From contig WGME01000028.1 in the NCBI GenBank assembly GCA_016125225.1, positions 62,001 through 126,000 on the forward strand: a stretch of 64,000 bases of DNA. The letters are read 5' to 3'. A program made the translations under genes and the position numbers. This stretch comes from a bacterium (GTDB taxonomy: Bacteria; Planctomycetota; Planctomycetia; Planctomycetales; Planctomycetaceae). The notes beneath the pieces were generated by a model, which searched no databases, was not told where the DNA came from, and saw only the letters and a list, made by a program, of their open reading frames with translations. Positions 9,399 through 17,383 of the stretch are shown piece by piece; positions within the stretch are counted from its first letter, which is position 1; every line of letters starts with the position of its first letter.

Positions 9399-9851
9399 AG
9401 CCAGCGTCCTTGCCCGCCTCTTACCACGGCAAATCTCAGGGCCAAACCACGGCAGGGGTTGCCAACGGCAAACACCAACCGCACAGAGAATTGAATCGAC
9501 CGTCACGGCCGAAAACTTCGGCACAATCGCCACCACCCGCGCAGTTTTCCAGATTCCCACGCCGGATGTGCCTAGTAGCAAGTCCGGACGAAACTAACCA
9601 CAACATCCGCATCCAATTGACACAGCGAGAGTTACGACGAAAGAATCAACTTTCCATCTCGCCAACATCATCAAGTGGGATGGCCGGACCCTCTGGCATT
9701 CTTTCCAACCCACTCGCTGCCGACCACGCTGAATACCATCTAAGAAACCCCACCCATGGTCTAAAAATCGGAGTCCACTTCGGTGGAACTCACTCCCGAT
9801 CAAAAAAAGCCACGCACCCAATTCGGATATGTGGCGCGACAGTCGCCAATC
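9399..9851. other. intergenic region with no supported gene
   Basis: About 450 bases between the small lipoprotein and the HTH protein. Short frames on both strands lack ribosome sites or recognisable domains. The only supported structure is a terminator-like hairpin at 9763-9791. Base composition falls from here rightwards. Confidence 0.5.
9763..9791 (-). terminator. rho-independent terminator candidate after the HTH protein
   Basis: Read on the minus strand, ACTC and CCAC arms pair across a 4-base loop (plus-strand arms 9771-9778 and 9783-9791, one bulged base). A CGATTTTT run follows (complement of 9763-9770). It lies about 60 bases downstream of the stop of the minus-strand HTH gene. Confidence 0.55.
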
Positions 9852-10436
9852 CTACGTCTTCGATGTGGCGGCAACGTATTCGCAAATTCGCTGGTGCGCC
9901 CGATAGGCAATGACCGCAACATTCTGCCGAGAAAGGCCTGTGATGCTGGCAATCTCGACATCATCGAATCCAGCCAGCCGAAGCTCAAGGACGGTGCGCT
10001 GCCTTGGCGTCACGATTTTAATCAGGTCGGCACAATCAAGGCGGTCGTCAACTTTTTGAAGACCGTCCGCTACGGAACTACCTTGCCTTGGAAGTTGTTT
10101 CTGGCGATTCCAGCGACGGCGAATTGTCTTCTTGACATTCACCAACTTTCGGCAGCGGAGGTCAACAGCCGCCTGACGCAACACAACAATGCGGGCCGAT
10201 TCGCCACGAACCGGGTCGGCGATTGCGAGTTGGATTTCCTCGTCTGAGAAATTGCCCAAACTCGCCAAATCCGGGTCAGGTTCTGCATCGAAAATGCCTT
10301 TCAGCAGGTTGTCCGCGGCACGAAGATACCGCTCCTGGTAGAAAAGCTTTGGCGTCCGAGACGCCAGATTTTGAAGTTGCCCTACTGCGACGAATCGCAG
10401 AGCGCGCGCAGGCGCATGGAGACTTTCTTTCATCAT
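9852..10436 (-). CDS. sigma-70 region-4-like HTH protein next to the GHKL ATPase
   Basis: 194 residues, ATG at 10434-10436 preceded by GGAAAGAAGA. The C-terminal third (about 138-186) reads LIKIVTPRQRTVLELRLAG, then DDVEIASITGLSRQNVAVIA and YRAHQRI. This is the pattern of sigma-factor region 4 or LuxR/ECF-type helix-turn-helix domains (R-Q-R-x-V-L-x-L-R, then x-E-I-A-x-I-T-G-L-S-x-x-x-V). The N-terminal part is helical with a basic patch (KKTIRRRWNRQKQ) and has no convincing region 2, so it may be a transcription regulator rather than a complete sigma factor. It has its own candidate promoter and terminator and lies downstream of the GHKL ATPase on the same strand. Opposite-strand frames here are shadows. 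Confidence 0.7.
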   Translation of the reverse strand: MMKESLHAPARALRFVAVGQLQNLASRTPKLFYQERYLRAADNLLKGIFDAEPDPDLASLGNFSDEEIQLAIADPVRGESARIVVLRQAAVDLRCRKLVNVKKTIRRRWNRQKQLPRQGSSVADGLQKVDDRLDCADLIKIVTPRQRTVLELRLAGFDDVEIASITGLSRQNVAVIAYRAHQRICEYVAATSKT

Positions 10437-10516
10437 TCTTCTTTCCTGTTGGTCTGTGCTGCTCGCTGTGGCAGCTGGGATTTACCCCGCTCGCTATGGC
10501 GGGACTTGACCGCATT

Positions 10517-10544
10517 ATCATATCAAAGCAGTTCGATATGACAA
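10517..10544 (-). promoter_or_regulatory. promoter candidate with inverted repeat upstream of the HTH protein
   Basis: On the minus strand, TTGTCA (complement of 10539-10544), a 16-base spacer and TATGAT (complement of 10517-10522) form a good sigma-70-like promoter about 75 bases before the ATG at 10436. An inverted repeat, CATATC (10519-10524) and GATATG (10535-10540), overlaps both hexamers, as an operator would. Confidence 0.5.
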
Positions 10545-10638
10545 TCGCAATTTGCCGTTTTCCTGTTGGGCGACGGCGGAAAACGATCCTCATCGAACCC
10601 GGGGACGATCAACCGATGCCCCCACGCCCCTCAGAATC

Positions 10639-10702
10639 CTCGGCCGGCGGTGTTGGCCGAGTTTCCATCGTCCGTAATGGCGGCTCAATCATCAGCCATT
10701 AC
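10639..10702. other. two inverted repeats at the 3' end of the GHKL ATPase gene
   Basis: CTCGGCC (10639-10645) pairs with GGCCGAG (10655-10661), and GTAATGGC (10674-10681) pairs with GCCATTAC (10695-10702). The second repeat overlaps the ATPase stop codon. Neither has a T-run on the minus strand, so termination is possible but not shown. Confidence 0.4.
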
Positions 10703-12438
10703 ATGAGATTGTTCAAAAATGTCCGCAACACCGTGGACCACTCGGATCTCATGTTGCGGAAGAATTCTTCCGCTTCCTCGCCTCGACTTCTGAACGCCAA
10801 CTCGACACGGCCCAGGCTGAGGAGCAACATCGCCAACGCGGACTGCGGAGATTTTCCATTGAGTTCATCTTCGGCAGGATCAGATTCGCCAGACTCGCCA
10901 TCTGATTCGCTCCGGCTGACGCCGGACAATGGTTCCCAAACCTGATCGTAGAACCGGTGCGCCGTATTTAAGTAGACCACAACACGCGGACCGAAGCTGT
11001 CCACCCGATAGAAGGGACCTTCTGGTGAGTGCTCGAATTCCAGCAAGTACTTCGAATTCTTGACCCGCTGAAATGCCATCTCTGGCGTCTCGCCAGTCCT
11101 GCAATGACCTTTTGCGAATTGCATCAACGATGCATCAACACTTGCTTGATACTCCGGGTTTGTTGGCACTTCGAATGGAGCGGTCAGCAACCGTTCGGCT
11201 TCTGCTGCTCGACGTTCCGTGAATGTCGGTTGGCCACCACTTCGCTGTTCCCTCTGCTCCTTTCGTCGCTGCTGCGAAATCTGTCGCAAACGAGCAATCG
11301 CCGGGCGCAATTCCTTCCTAAGATAATCCTTGACGTAAGCTTTTGGGTGGATTCCCTGCTTGTTGTTGCTGATTCCAAATGCCTCATCCAAGGCTGGCGG
11401 AATATGTACTTCGCCACCCCACCAAGCATCTGCAGCGGTTTCCCTTAGGTCGACGAGTTTGGTCAAGGCCATTTCCATTTCGCGTTCAGCCCGAACGACA
11501 CTCAGGCCATGATGATGGAAGATGTGCCGCTGGTTCCGGTTGACCTTGATATCGTCCTTCATCCACTCTTCGGGAAGCAGTGAAAATCGAGCGACAACGG
11601 TCGCTGTCGGAATCTGATTGCGCGCGAATTCCTCTTCCTCAAGCGTTGGGTCGTAAAGCGGCACATTGATTTTCAACTCGTCACCCCATGCAGCAGCACC
11701 GAAGTGACGGCTCTCATGGTGGATAAACAATGGATCAACTGCCTCGATCAATCGATTATTCACGTAGATGTGAACACCGTTCCAAATCTTGTGCCGGTAG
11801 ATGCGACCGAGTTCCCAACTATGCTCGACAAACGGCCTTGTTTGCTTGTAGCTCAGGCGATCACTTTCGGAAACAACAACAAGGGTTCCATGATCGGGCC
11901 ATGACTGGACTGGAAGCAGGTGCTGTTCTTGTTCGTCACCTTTCGGATAGGTCCCAATCGGCTTCGCCAGGAGTCGTTTCAGGCTATCCGGTACATCCTC
12001 AAGCTCAGGCTCTTCGATCCCGTCGGTTTCTCCTGACTTGATGCGTTCGACATCGAGGACGGCTTTGTAGGTTTCGTTTGGATTCTGCCAAGTGTAAACC
12101 TCAAGCCTTTTTCCCTGTGAAATCGCGGCATTGGGAAGTCCGTAACCGAATCGTCCAATTCCGTGTCTCTCGAATCGATCCCCGCCTCCGAATGCGAGTG
12201 CCTTCTGGAGCAACTCAGGATCCATTCCACGACCGTTGTCAAAAACAACAATGTCGTGGCTGACGATCTTCCGCCCCTCGCGTTGCGGAACATAGTAGAC
12301 TCGAACGTCGTTTGCCCCCGCTTCGATTGAGTTGTCAACGAATTCGTTGACCGCGCTGTGCGTATCTCGGTAGCCGCTGCTCCGCTGAGATTCGACGCTC
12401 GTCTGTGCAATGAACAACGGGATCGTGTTAGCAGGCAT
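10699..12438 (-). CDS. GHKL-superfamily ATPase, MORC/MutL-like (HATPase_c_3 type)
   Basis: 579 residues. The ATG at 12436-12438 is preceded by AAGGAG on the minus strand, so the longer frame is rejected. The N-terminal Bergerat ATP fold is complete: N-box NEFVDNSIEAGA (E32, D35, N36), G1 FDNGRGMDP (D67, G69, G71, M72), G2 HGIGRFGYGLPNAA (92-105) and G3 HGTLVVVSESD. A second domain ends in NRNQRHIF and GLSVVRAEREME, resembling the S5-like domain that follows the ATPase in MORC, MutL and related proteins. The C-terminal half is helical and charged (RQISQQRRKEQREQRSGG) with no known nuclease or kinase motif. Members use ATP-driven dimer closure; bacterial MORC-like ATPases have been linked to restriction-modification and other defence loci. 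Codon and base use look unlike the neighbours, suggesting transfer. Confidence 0.82.
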   Translation of the reverse strand: MPANTIPLFIAQTSVESQRSSGYRDTHSAVNEFVDNSIEAGANDVRVYYVPQREGRKIVSHDIVVFDNGRGMDPELLQKALAFGGGDRFERHGIGRFGYGLPNAAISQGKRLEVYTWQNPNETYKAVLDVERIKSGETDGIEEPELEDVPDSLKRLLAKPIGTYPKGDEQEQHLLPVQSWPDHGTLVVVSESDRLSYKQTRPFVEHSWELGRIYRHKIWNGVHIYVNNRLIEAVDPLFIHHESRHFGAAAWGDELKINVPLYDPTLEEEEFARNQIPTATVVARFSLLPEEWMKDDIKVNRNQRHIFHHHGLSVVRAEREMEMALTKLVDLRETAADAWWGGEVHIPPALDEAFGISNNKQGIHPKAYVKDYLRKELRPAIARLRQISQQRRKEQREQRSGGQPTFTERRAAEAERLLTAPFEVPTNPEYQASVDASLMQFAKGHCRTGETPEMAFQRVKNSKYLLEFEHSPEGPFYRVDSFGPRVVVYLNTAHRFYDQVWEPLSGVSRSESDGESGESDPAEDELNGKSPQSALAMLLLSLGRVELAFRSRGEEAEEFFRNMRSEWSTVLRTFLNNLM

Positions 12439-12481
12439 GTCATTTCTCCTTTTCACTGTGTCGGTCGCTGTGCCGATTTGA

Positions 12482-12496
12482 CACGAACCTCTCGTG
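12482..12496. promoter_or_regulatory. inverted repeat in the GHKL ATPase leader
   Basis: CACGA (12482-12486), a 5-base spacer and TCGTG (12492-12496), about 45 bases upstream of the ATPase ATG. It could be an operator or a leader hairpin. Further upstream on the minus strand there is a weak promoter-like pair (TTGTCC and GCTAAT). Confidence 0.25.
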
Positions 12497-12666
12497 CATC
12501 CAATACCGTTAGGGGCGCGATTAGCAGAGGCAATTACGTAACAGGACAAAAAATCACACTTTTTGCGACCGGTGGCTGGAATCGACCAACGGGAGCCCTC
12601 AGAAACTATGTGGATCGTTCTGAGAGCAGGTCGTCTGCCGTGACGTGGGGGCATGAAGACTTAACG

Positions 12667-12697
12667 CACGGCTGGACAAGCCAGCCTTGGCACACCG
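12667..12697. repeat. REP-like palindrome at the edge of the ATPase island
   Basis: GGCTGG (12670-12675), ACAAG and CCAGCC (12681-12686), followed by TTGGCACACC. The pattern of a short palindrome built on GGCT/AGCC followed by GGCAC is shared with the element at 60329-60351. It lies just downstream of the PQQ propeller gene. Confidence 0.4.
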
Positions 12698-12722
12698 TAG
12701 CGGCCAAAATCGTCAGACGATT

Positions 12723-13985
12723 TCACTCACCAATCGCGTACAGATGGCTGGCGGTGCGTAGGTAGAGGTGCTGGCCGCTCACCGCGATCGAAGCTTGGCA
12801 GACTTCGCCCAGGGGGTTCTGGGCCAGCAGTTGGAACTCGGCGCCCGGTTGAATGACTGAGGTCGTGCCGTCTTCCGCCAGGAAATAAATCTTCCCGTCC
12901 GCAGCGACCGGCGATGCCGAGAACTTGCCGCTCAAACGGTCCTGCCAAACCACCTCGCCGGTGGTTCCCTGATAACAGGTCAACACGCCGTTGTCGGTCA
13001 CGGCATAGAGATAGGGTGCGACGTAAATGAGCGATGACTGCGTGGGCGTTCCCTTCAATTGTTCCCAGGCGATATGCGTCTCGGTGACATCGCCACTGGC
13101 TCCCTGAATTTTCACCGCACGAATGGTTGGCTTTTCAAAGCCGGACGAGGTGAAAAGCAAGCCGTCGCCATACACCGGAGAGGGCGTCACACCTTCGCCT
13201 TGCGAATACGCCGACCAGAGGAGTTTCCCGGTCAACGGATCGAACCCCTGAATGCGGTCACCCGCCGGGCTGATGAGTTGGTCTGAACCGTCGATGTTCA
13301 AAAGAAGCGGTGTCATGTGGGAGACGCGCGACAAACCCCGTGGCGTCTTCCAGCGCTGCTTGCCTGTGTTCGCATCAAGCGCGAGTACATAGGCGTCTTC
13401 CCAGGGAATCTTCCAGCCGATCTGCACATCGGGTCCAGGGCTGCTGCCATCACGCGGCATGATCAGCAGGTCTTCGTAGACAATCGGCGACTCTCCCAGA
13501 CCATGTTTGCTGTAGAACGGATAGTCGCGATTGGTCCAGGCAATTTCGCCATCGAGGCTCAAAGCCACGAAACTGCCATCGGCGAAGCAGGCATAAATCC
13601 GGCGACCGTCGGTGCAGGGGGTGGGCGTCGCGAAGGAGTTCTTATTCTCTTTGCGTTTGAGTTCCTGCTGAAAGACGACTTTGTCCCACACAATTTTGCC
13701 GGTCGCTTGATCCAGACAGAGGACACGACACGAGGCGCCGCCATCCGTCGCCGAGGTCAGATAGATGCGGCCTTGCCAGGTGATGGGCGACGACCAGCCG
13801 TCTCCCGGAATGGGTGTCTTCCAGGCGATGTTGTGGTCCGCGGACCATTCCGTGGCCAGACCGGTTTCCGTCGAAATGCCCTGACCAGTGGGTCCGCGAA
13901 AGCGAGGCCAGTCTTCCGACCAGGCGGCAGGGGCCAAACTCATCATCCAGGCGGCCAGCGAGAGAGCGCAGAAGAGGCAACGCAT
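12723..13985 (-). CDS. exported PQQ-like beta-propeller repeat protein
   Basis: 420 residues. The start at 13985 gives MRCLFCALSLAAWMMSLAPA with signal-peptide cleavage near AAWS, and GAGG precedes the ATG; the longer frame is rejected. The mature protein begins DWPRFRGPTGQGIS, a hallmark of planctomycete PQQ-binding-like (outer-membrane BamB-like) propellers. Repeated blades of the type W-x-x-x-x-G-x-x-x-S-S-P-x-x and L-x-A-x-D-x-x-T-G-K follow. These proteins usually do not bind PQQ; they form an eight-bladed propeller used for binding or scaffolding in the periplasm. No partner gene is adjacent. It is transcribed divergently from the esterase at 14187. Confidence 0.9.
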   Translation of the reverse strand: MRCLFCALSLAAWMMSLAPAAWSEDWPRFRGPTGQGISTETGLATEWSADHNIAWKTPIPGDGWSSPITWQGRIYLTSATDGGASCRVLCLDQATGKIVWDKVVFQQELKRKENKNSFATPTPCTDGRRIYACFADGSFVALSLDGEIAWTNRDYPFYSKHGLGESPIVYEDLLIMPRDGSSPGPDVQIGWKIPWEDAYVLALDANTGKQRWKTPRGLSRVSHMTPLLLNIDGSDQLISPAGDRIQGFDPLTGKLLWSAYSQGEGVTPSPVYGDGLLFTSSGFEKPTIRAVKIQGASGDVTETHIAWEQLKGTPTQSSLIYVAPYLYAVTDNGVLTCYQGTTGEVVWQDRLSGKFSASPVAADGKIYFLAEDGTTSVIQPGAEFQLLAQNPLGEVCQASIAVSGQHLYLRTASHLYAIGE

Positions 13986-14186
13986 ATCTAACCTCGGTGA
14001 AATCAGGGCGAGAAACATCGACAGGCAAGAGACAGAACTGGTGAATCGCAGCATATTCGGAATCGGAACGCAACGCACGTCTGTCGTGTGCCGCATCCGT
14101 TCGCTTTACGATCCACGTAGACCAGCTTAGGCTAGACCATCGCTCTCACGAAACGATCGGCTTCTTCTTGTCACTATGAGGTCAGC

Positions 14187-15317
14187 ATGCAACGCGGATC
14201 ATTGATGTTCTGGATCGGTCTGTCTCTGTGTCTGATTGCCAAAACTCCAGGGATGGCACAAGACAATGCCCCGGCGAAACCGGAGGTGCAATGGAAGGAC
14301 GTCAAAGAATTGGGCCTCGAAGGGCAGGGGTGGACCGACGTCAAAGCCCCGTATGATCGGCTGCCCGCGCGGGCGGAAGGGAAAGTCCGCGATGCTGTGT
14401 GGAACCTAAGCCGAAATTCGGCCGGCATGTGCGTGCGTTTCGTGACCGACTCGCCCACCATTCATGCCCGCTGGACGGTGACCAGTTCGAATCTGGCGAT
14501 GCCTCACATGGCGGCTACCGGCGTGAGTGGGGTCGATCTGTATGCTCGCAATGATCAAGGACAGTGGCGCTGGGTCGCAGTCGGTCAACCGAAAGCACAA
14601 ACCAACGACATCATGCTCGCCCAAAAGCTGGCACCTGGAAAGCGCGAGTATCTGCTGTACCTGCCGCTCTACAATGGAGTCAGCCAGGCGGAAATCGGAG
14701 TGCCGAGCGGTTCAACGCTCGAAGCGGCTCCGAGCTACGCTCAAGATCGGGCTAAGCCGATTGTGTACTACGGCACCTCGATCACACATGGTGCCTGTGC
14801 GTCGCGACCCGGCATGGTCCACACGGCGATTCTGCAGCGTCGGTACGATCGCCCGGCCATCAACCTCGGGTTCTCTGGCAATGGTCGCATGGAGCCGGAA
14901 GTGGGCGACTTTCTGATCGAACTCGATCCCGCGGTCTATGTGATCGACTGCTGCCCCAACATGAGTGGTGCTGACACGGCCGCCAAGACCAAGCCTCTGG
15001 TGGCTCAGTTACGGAAAGCCCATCCCGAAACGCCGATCGTGCTGGTGGAAGATCGTCGCTACACCGATTCGTGGTTGATCACTTCCAAGGGCGAACGCAA
15101 CGATGCCAACCATATCGCCTTGAAGAAGGCCTATGACGAATTGATCGCGGCTGGGGAGAAGAACCTGTACTACATTACCGGCGATGAACTGCTGGGCGAA
15201 GATGGTGAGGGCGCTGTCGATAGTTCACATCCCAACGATCTGGGTTTCATGCGACAGGCCGATGCGTTCGACAAAGTGCTGGCACCGCTGGTCGGCCTCG
15301 CACCGCTGAAAGAATAG
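14187..15317 (+). CDS. exported SGNH/GDSL hydrolase with N-terminal GxDLY domain
   Basis: 376 residues, signal peptide MQRGSLMFWIGLSLCLIAKT cut after GMAQ. Residues about 30-190 form the beta-rich domain named after its GVDLYAR motif (GxDLY, seen at about 112-118). The catalytic SGNH domain follows: block I YYGTSITHG with the nucleophile Ser, block II GFSGNGRMEPE, block III DCCPNMS and block V DSSHPNDLG with the Asp/His pair. This domain pair is typical of exported carbohydrate or sialate esterases, so the likely reaction is removal of acyl groups from polysaccharides. GAGG precedes the ATG. It is divergent from the PQQ propeller and ends at a strong hairpin shared with the convergent next gene. 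Confidence 0.88.
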   Translation: MQRGSLMFWIGLSLCLIAKTPGMAQDNAPAKPEVQWKDVKELGLEGQGWTDVKAPYDRLPARAEGKVRDAVWNLSRNSAGMCVRFVTDSPTIHARWTVTSSNLAMPHMAATGVSGVDLYARNDQGQWRWVAVGQPKAQTNDIMLAQKLAPGKREYLLYLPLYNGVSQAEIGVPSGSTLEAAPSYAQDRAKPIVYYGTSITHGACASRPGMVHTAILQRRYDRPAINLGFSGNGRMEPEVGDFLIELDPAVYVIDCCPNMSGADTAAKTKPLVAQLRKAHPETPIVLVEDRRYTDSWLITSKGERNDANHIALKKAYDELIAAGEKNLYYITGDELLGEDGEGAVDSSHPNDLGFMRQADAFDKVLAPLVGLAPLKE

Positions 15318-15351
15318 GCCGCTGGCCAACTGTCGAGAGATGAAAAACAAT

Positions 15352-15384
15352 GGGGCTGTGAACTCTGATCGAGCTCACAGCCCC
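15352..15384. terminator. bidirectional hairpin terminator between convergent genes
   Basis: GGGGCTGTGA (15352-15361) pairs perfectly with TCACAGCCCC (15375-15384), and GTTTCT follows. It lies 35 bases after the esterase stop and before the end of the convergent gene. A second small hairpin, TCTCTC/GAGAGA at 15411-15427, directly follows the minus-strand stop. Confidence 0.65.
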
Positions 15385-15428
15385 GTTTCTGCATGATCTG
15401 AGAAGATCCGTCTCTCTATGTGAGAGAT

Positions 15429-16550
15429 TCACTTTTTCATGGGGAGCGGACTCGTGTACTTCAAGGCCATCAGCGCATAAGCCGTGGCGAGATTCGGGTC
15501 CCCTTCCATCCAGCGTGAGTTCTCATTCACCCAACTGCCGTTGGCTTGCTGGCGGCTGATGAGTTCGCCGGAAAGTTCTTTCCGCCAGTCGTGCTTCTGC
15601 CCCGCGGCATCTTCGAATTCGTCGACCTCGAGTGTCGACAACGCCTTAGCGAACATCTGGTAGTAGTAATAGACCCCTTGCTGACTGAGGCCGGGATTCT
15701 CTTCCACGGTGTAGAACTTACGAATCCAGTCGGTCGCGGCTTTCACACGCGGATCGTCCTTGTTCAGCCCGGCATACACCATGCTCTTAAGGCCCGCATA
15801 GGTCATGCTGCCATAAGATCGCAGGCCACCTTCCGGCGTGTTCCCTGCCTGTGAGTTGCCACCAGCCGCCGGGGTGTAATAGAACCCGCCATCGTTGACC
15901 TTGGCTGGAAACGGAGTGGTGTTGAACTCAGTTTCGAGGTTCTGACAGCGCGACAAAAAGACCAACGCGTTCTGCACAGCCGGATCGTCCGATTTCGCAC
16001 CGGTCGCCTGCAGGGCTTCCAGAAAGAAGACCGTATTCGATAAATCAGGCCGGTCGCCCGTCCGTCCATAACCCGCTCCGCCGAACTTCACATCGCTCTT
16101 GTCGATCTTCTCCGATTCATCCCATTGCAGGCCCCGGACGTGCTTTTCCGCCTTGGACAGAGCGTCTGCGTATTGTCCATTCGAATTCGCTGCGGAGAGC
16201 ACCATCATAGTGATGGCGGTTTCATAGTTGCCATGATGGGTTTTCGGGAAATAGATTCCGCCATCGGGTTGAGTAAACGTCAGCAAATGCTTGATCGCCT
16301 TTTCGATAGCCGGATCATCGGCCGGGCAGCCCCCCGCCAGCAGACCAAACGTCACCAGCCCGGTGACGCCCGGAGCTTCTGACGAGGTCCAGCTACCATC
16401 CTCGCGCTGCGACGTTTTGAGGAATTCCAGCGCTTTCTCTCGCGCGGCCGCCAACTGTTGTGGGCTCACACCGCTCGTCTCCTGGGCGGGCAGCAGTGTC
16501 GCGCTGCACAACAACATCCAGGTCATCATTCCCAAGGCCAGTGATTTCAT
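15429..16550 (-). CDS. exported prenyltransferase/squalene-oxidase-repeat (alpha/alpha barrel) protein
   Basis: 373 residues. The start at 16550 gives MKSLALGMMTWMLLCSATLL with a signal peptide cut near LPAQ; an ATG six bases upstream is equally close to the AAGGA site. The body has repeated helical pairs with Q-x-x-D-G-S/G-W/I motifs (SQREDGSW, TQPDGGIYF, NDGGFYY, QQANGSW), the signature of the squalene-cyclase/prenyltransferase alpha-alpha barrel. The DxDD acid motif of true cyclases is absent. Exported members in planctomycetes are probably binding or structural proteins rather than terpene enzymes. It converges on the esterase. Confidence 0.83.
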   Translation of the reverse strand: MKSLALGMMTWMLLCSATLLPAQETSGVSPQQLAAAREKALEFLKTSQREDGSWTSSEAPGVTGLVTFGLLAGGCPADDPAIEKAIKHLLTFTQPDGGIYFPKTHHGNYETAITMMVLSAANSNGQYADALSKAEKHVRGLQWDESEKIDKSDVKFGGAGYGRTGDRPDLSNTVFFLEALQATGAKSDDPAVQNALVFLSRCQNLETEFNTTPFPAKVNDGGFYYTPAAGGNSQAGNTPEGGLRSYGSMTYAGLKSMVYAGLNKDDPRVKAATDWIRKFYTVEENPGLSQQGVYYYYQMFAKALSTLEVDEFEDAAGQKHDWRKELSGELISRQQANGSWVNENSRWMEGDPNLATAYALMALKYTSPLPMKK

Positions 16551-16721
16551 GACCATCTTTTCCTTGAAAGAACTCTTGTTCAATGAATTTGCGTACTCGC
16601 AAGCGGGGCAGAAATTCCGTGCTGCTACCCCCGCTCTGACACGAAAAAGGGATTCCCTCAGGTCATTATGCCGGTCGATAGACTGGTTCCCAAGATCGGG
16701 ATCGCCAATTGTTGATCACTG

Positions 16722-16736
16722 GGGAGAAGTTCTCCC
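16722..16736. promoter_or_regulatory. perfect inverted repeat, operator candidate
   Basis: GGGAGAA (16722-16728), one central base and TTCTCCC (16730-16736). It lies between the divergent squalene-fold protein and Fur-family genes, about 100 bases upstream of the Fur promoter candidate. It is too GC-rich for a classical Fur box. Confidence 0.35.
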
Positions 16737-16829
16737 TCCGGCGAATCCTTCAGCAGCCGTGGCGAAACAGTGTCGACTATGATGGGCCAAAACGACTCTA
16801 ACTCCCTTCAAACCGGAGTGAAAAGCCGA

Positions 16830-16858
16830 TTGCCCCGGTGACGGTACGTCTTTATACT
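16830..16858 (+). promoter_or_regulatory. sigma-70-like promoter candidate for the Fur-family regulator
   Basis: TTGCCC (16830-16835), a 17-base spacer and TATACT (16853-16858; 5/6 match), about 60 bases upstream of the ATG at 16920. Confidence 0.45.
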
Positions 16859-16919
16859 TCTGGAGTTGTATCAGCCGTCTTGGTGAAAGCCAGGCAGACA
16901 AGGGGAAGGTCTGAGTCGC

Positions 16920-17357
16920 ATGGCGCGTCAGGAAGAGATCGATTCAGTCGCTCAGATCAGGACTCTCTTGAGTACCGTGGGATTGCGAACTACCGCGGCT
17001 CGATTGGCCGTGATCCGTCGCCTGCGGCGAGCCACATCGCCTCTCTCGCATGCGGAAGTCGCCGAAGAGCTTGTCCCGCTGGGGTTTGATAAAGCCACGA
17101 TCTTCCGCAACTTGACCGATCTGGTGGACGCGGGATTAGTAGCCCGCACCGAATTGGGCGACCATGTCTGGCGGTTTGAACTCAGGAACCCCGACCACGA
17201 GGCGGGCCATCATCCGCACTTCGTCTGTGTCGACTGTGGCAGCGTCACCTGTCTGCACGATGTCGACATGTCCAAAAGTGCTCAGAAGAGTTGGACCAAG
17301 GTCGGCCGCGTGACCGAGATCCTGCTCAAAGGGCACTGCAACACCTGCGCAAAATGA
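16920..17357 (+). CDS. Fur-family metal/peroxide-responsive transcriptional regulator
   Basis: 145 residues, the usual length for the family. The N-terminal winged helix (about 10-85) includes GLRTTAARLAVIRRL and FDKATIFRNLTDLVDAGLV, the recognition-helix region of Fur proteins. The C-terminal metal domain has HHPHFVCVDCG with Cys103/Cys106 and HCNTCAK with Cys140/Cys143, the two CxxC pairs of the structural zinc site, and the histidines at 97-100 typical of the sensory site. It represses genes in a metal-loaded form. Iron (Fur), zinc (Zur) and peroxide (PerR) sensing cannot be separated by eye. No uptake or storage genes are adjacent. Confidence 0.9.
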   Translation: MARQEEIDSVAQIRTLLSTVGLRTTAARLAVIRRLRRATSPLSHAEVAEELVPLGFDKATIFRNLTDLVDAGLVARTELGDHVWRFELRNPDHEAGHHPHFVCVDCGSVTCLHDVDMSKSAQKSWTKVGRVTEILLKGHCNTCAK

Positions 17358-17383
17358 CCTGTCGGGTTTAGATCGTTCACCGG

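Larger units (their letters stand above)
16551..16919. other. divergent intergenic region upstream of the Fur-family gene
   Basis: About 370 bases with no supported gene. It contains a perfect 15-base dyad GGGAGAA-G-TTCTCCC (16722-16736), a smaller dyad AGGGA-T-TCCCT (16648-16658) and the Fur-gene promoter candidate at 16830-16858. Confidence 0.5.

Noticed and set aside
9783-10247. 154-residue plus-strand frame opposite the HTH gene
   Set aside because: No domain and no ribosome site. The minus-strand frame has the helix-turn-helix, promoter and terminator.
10223-10945. 240-residue plus-strand frame
   Set aside because: It covers the promoter region and parts of both minus-strand genes and has low-complexity content without a recognisable domain.
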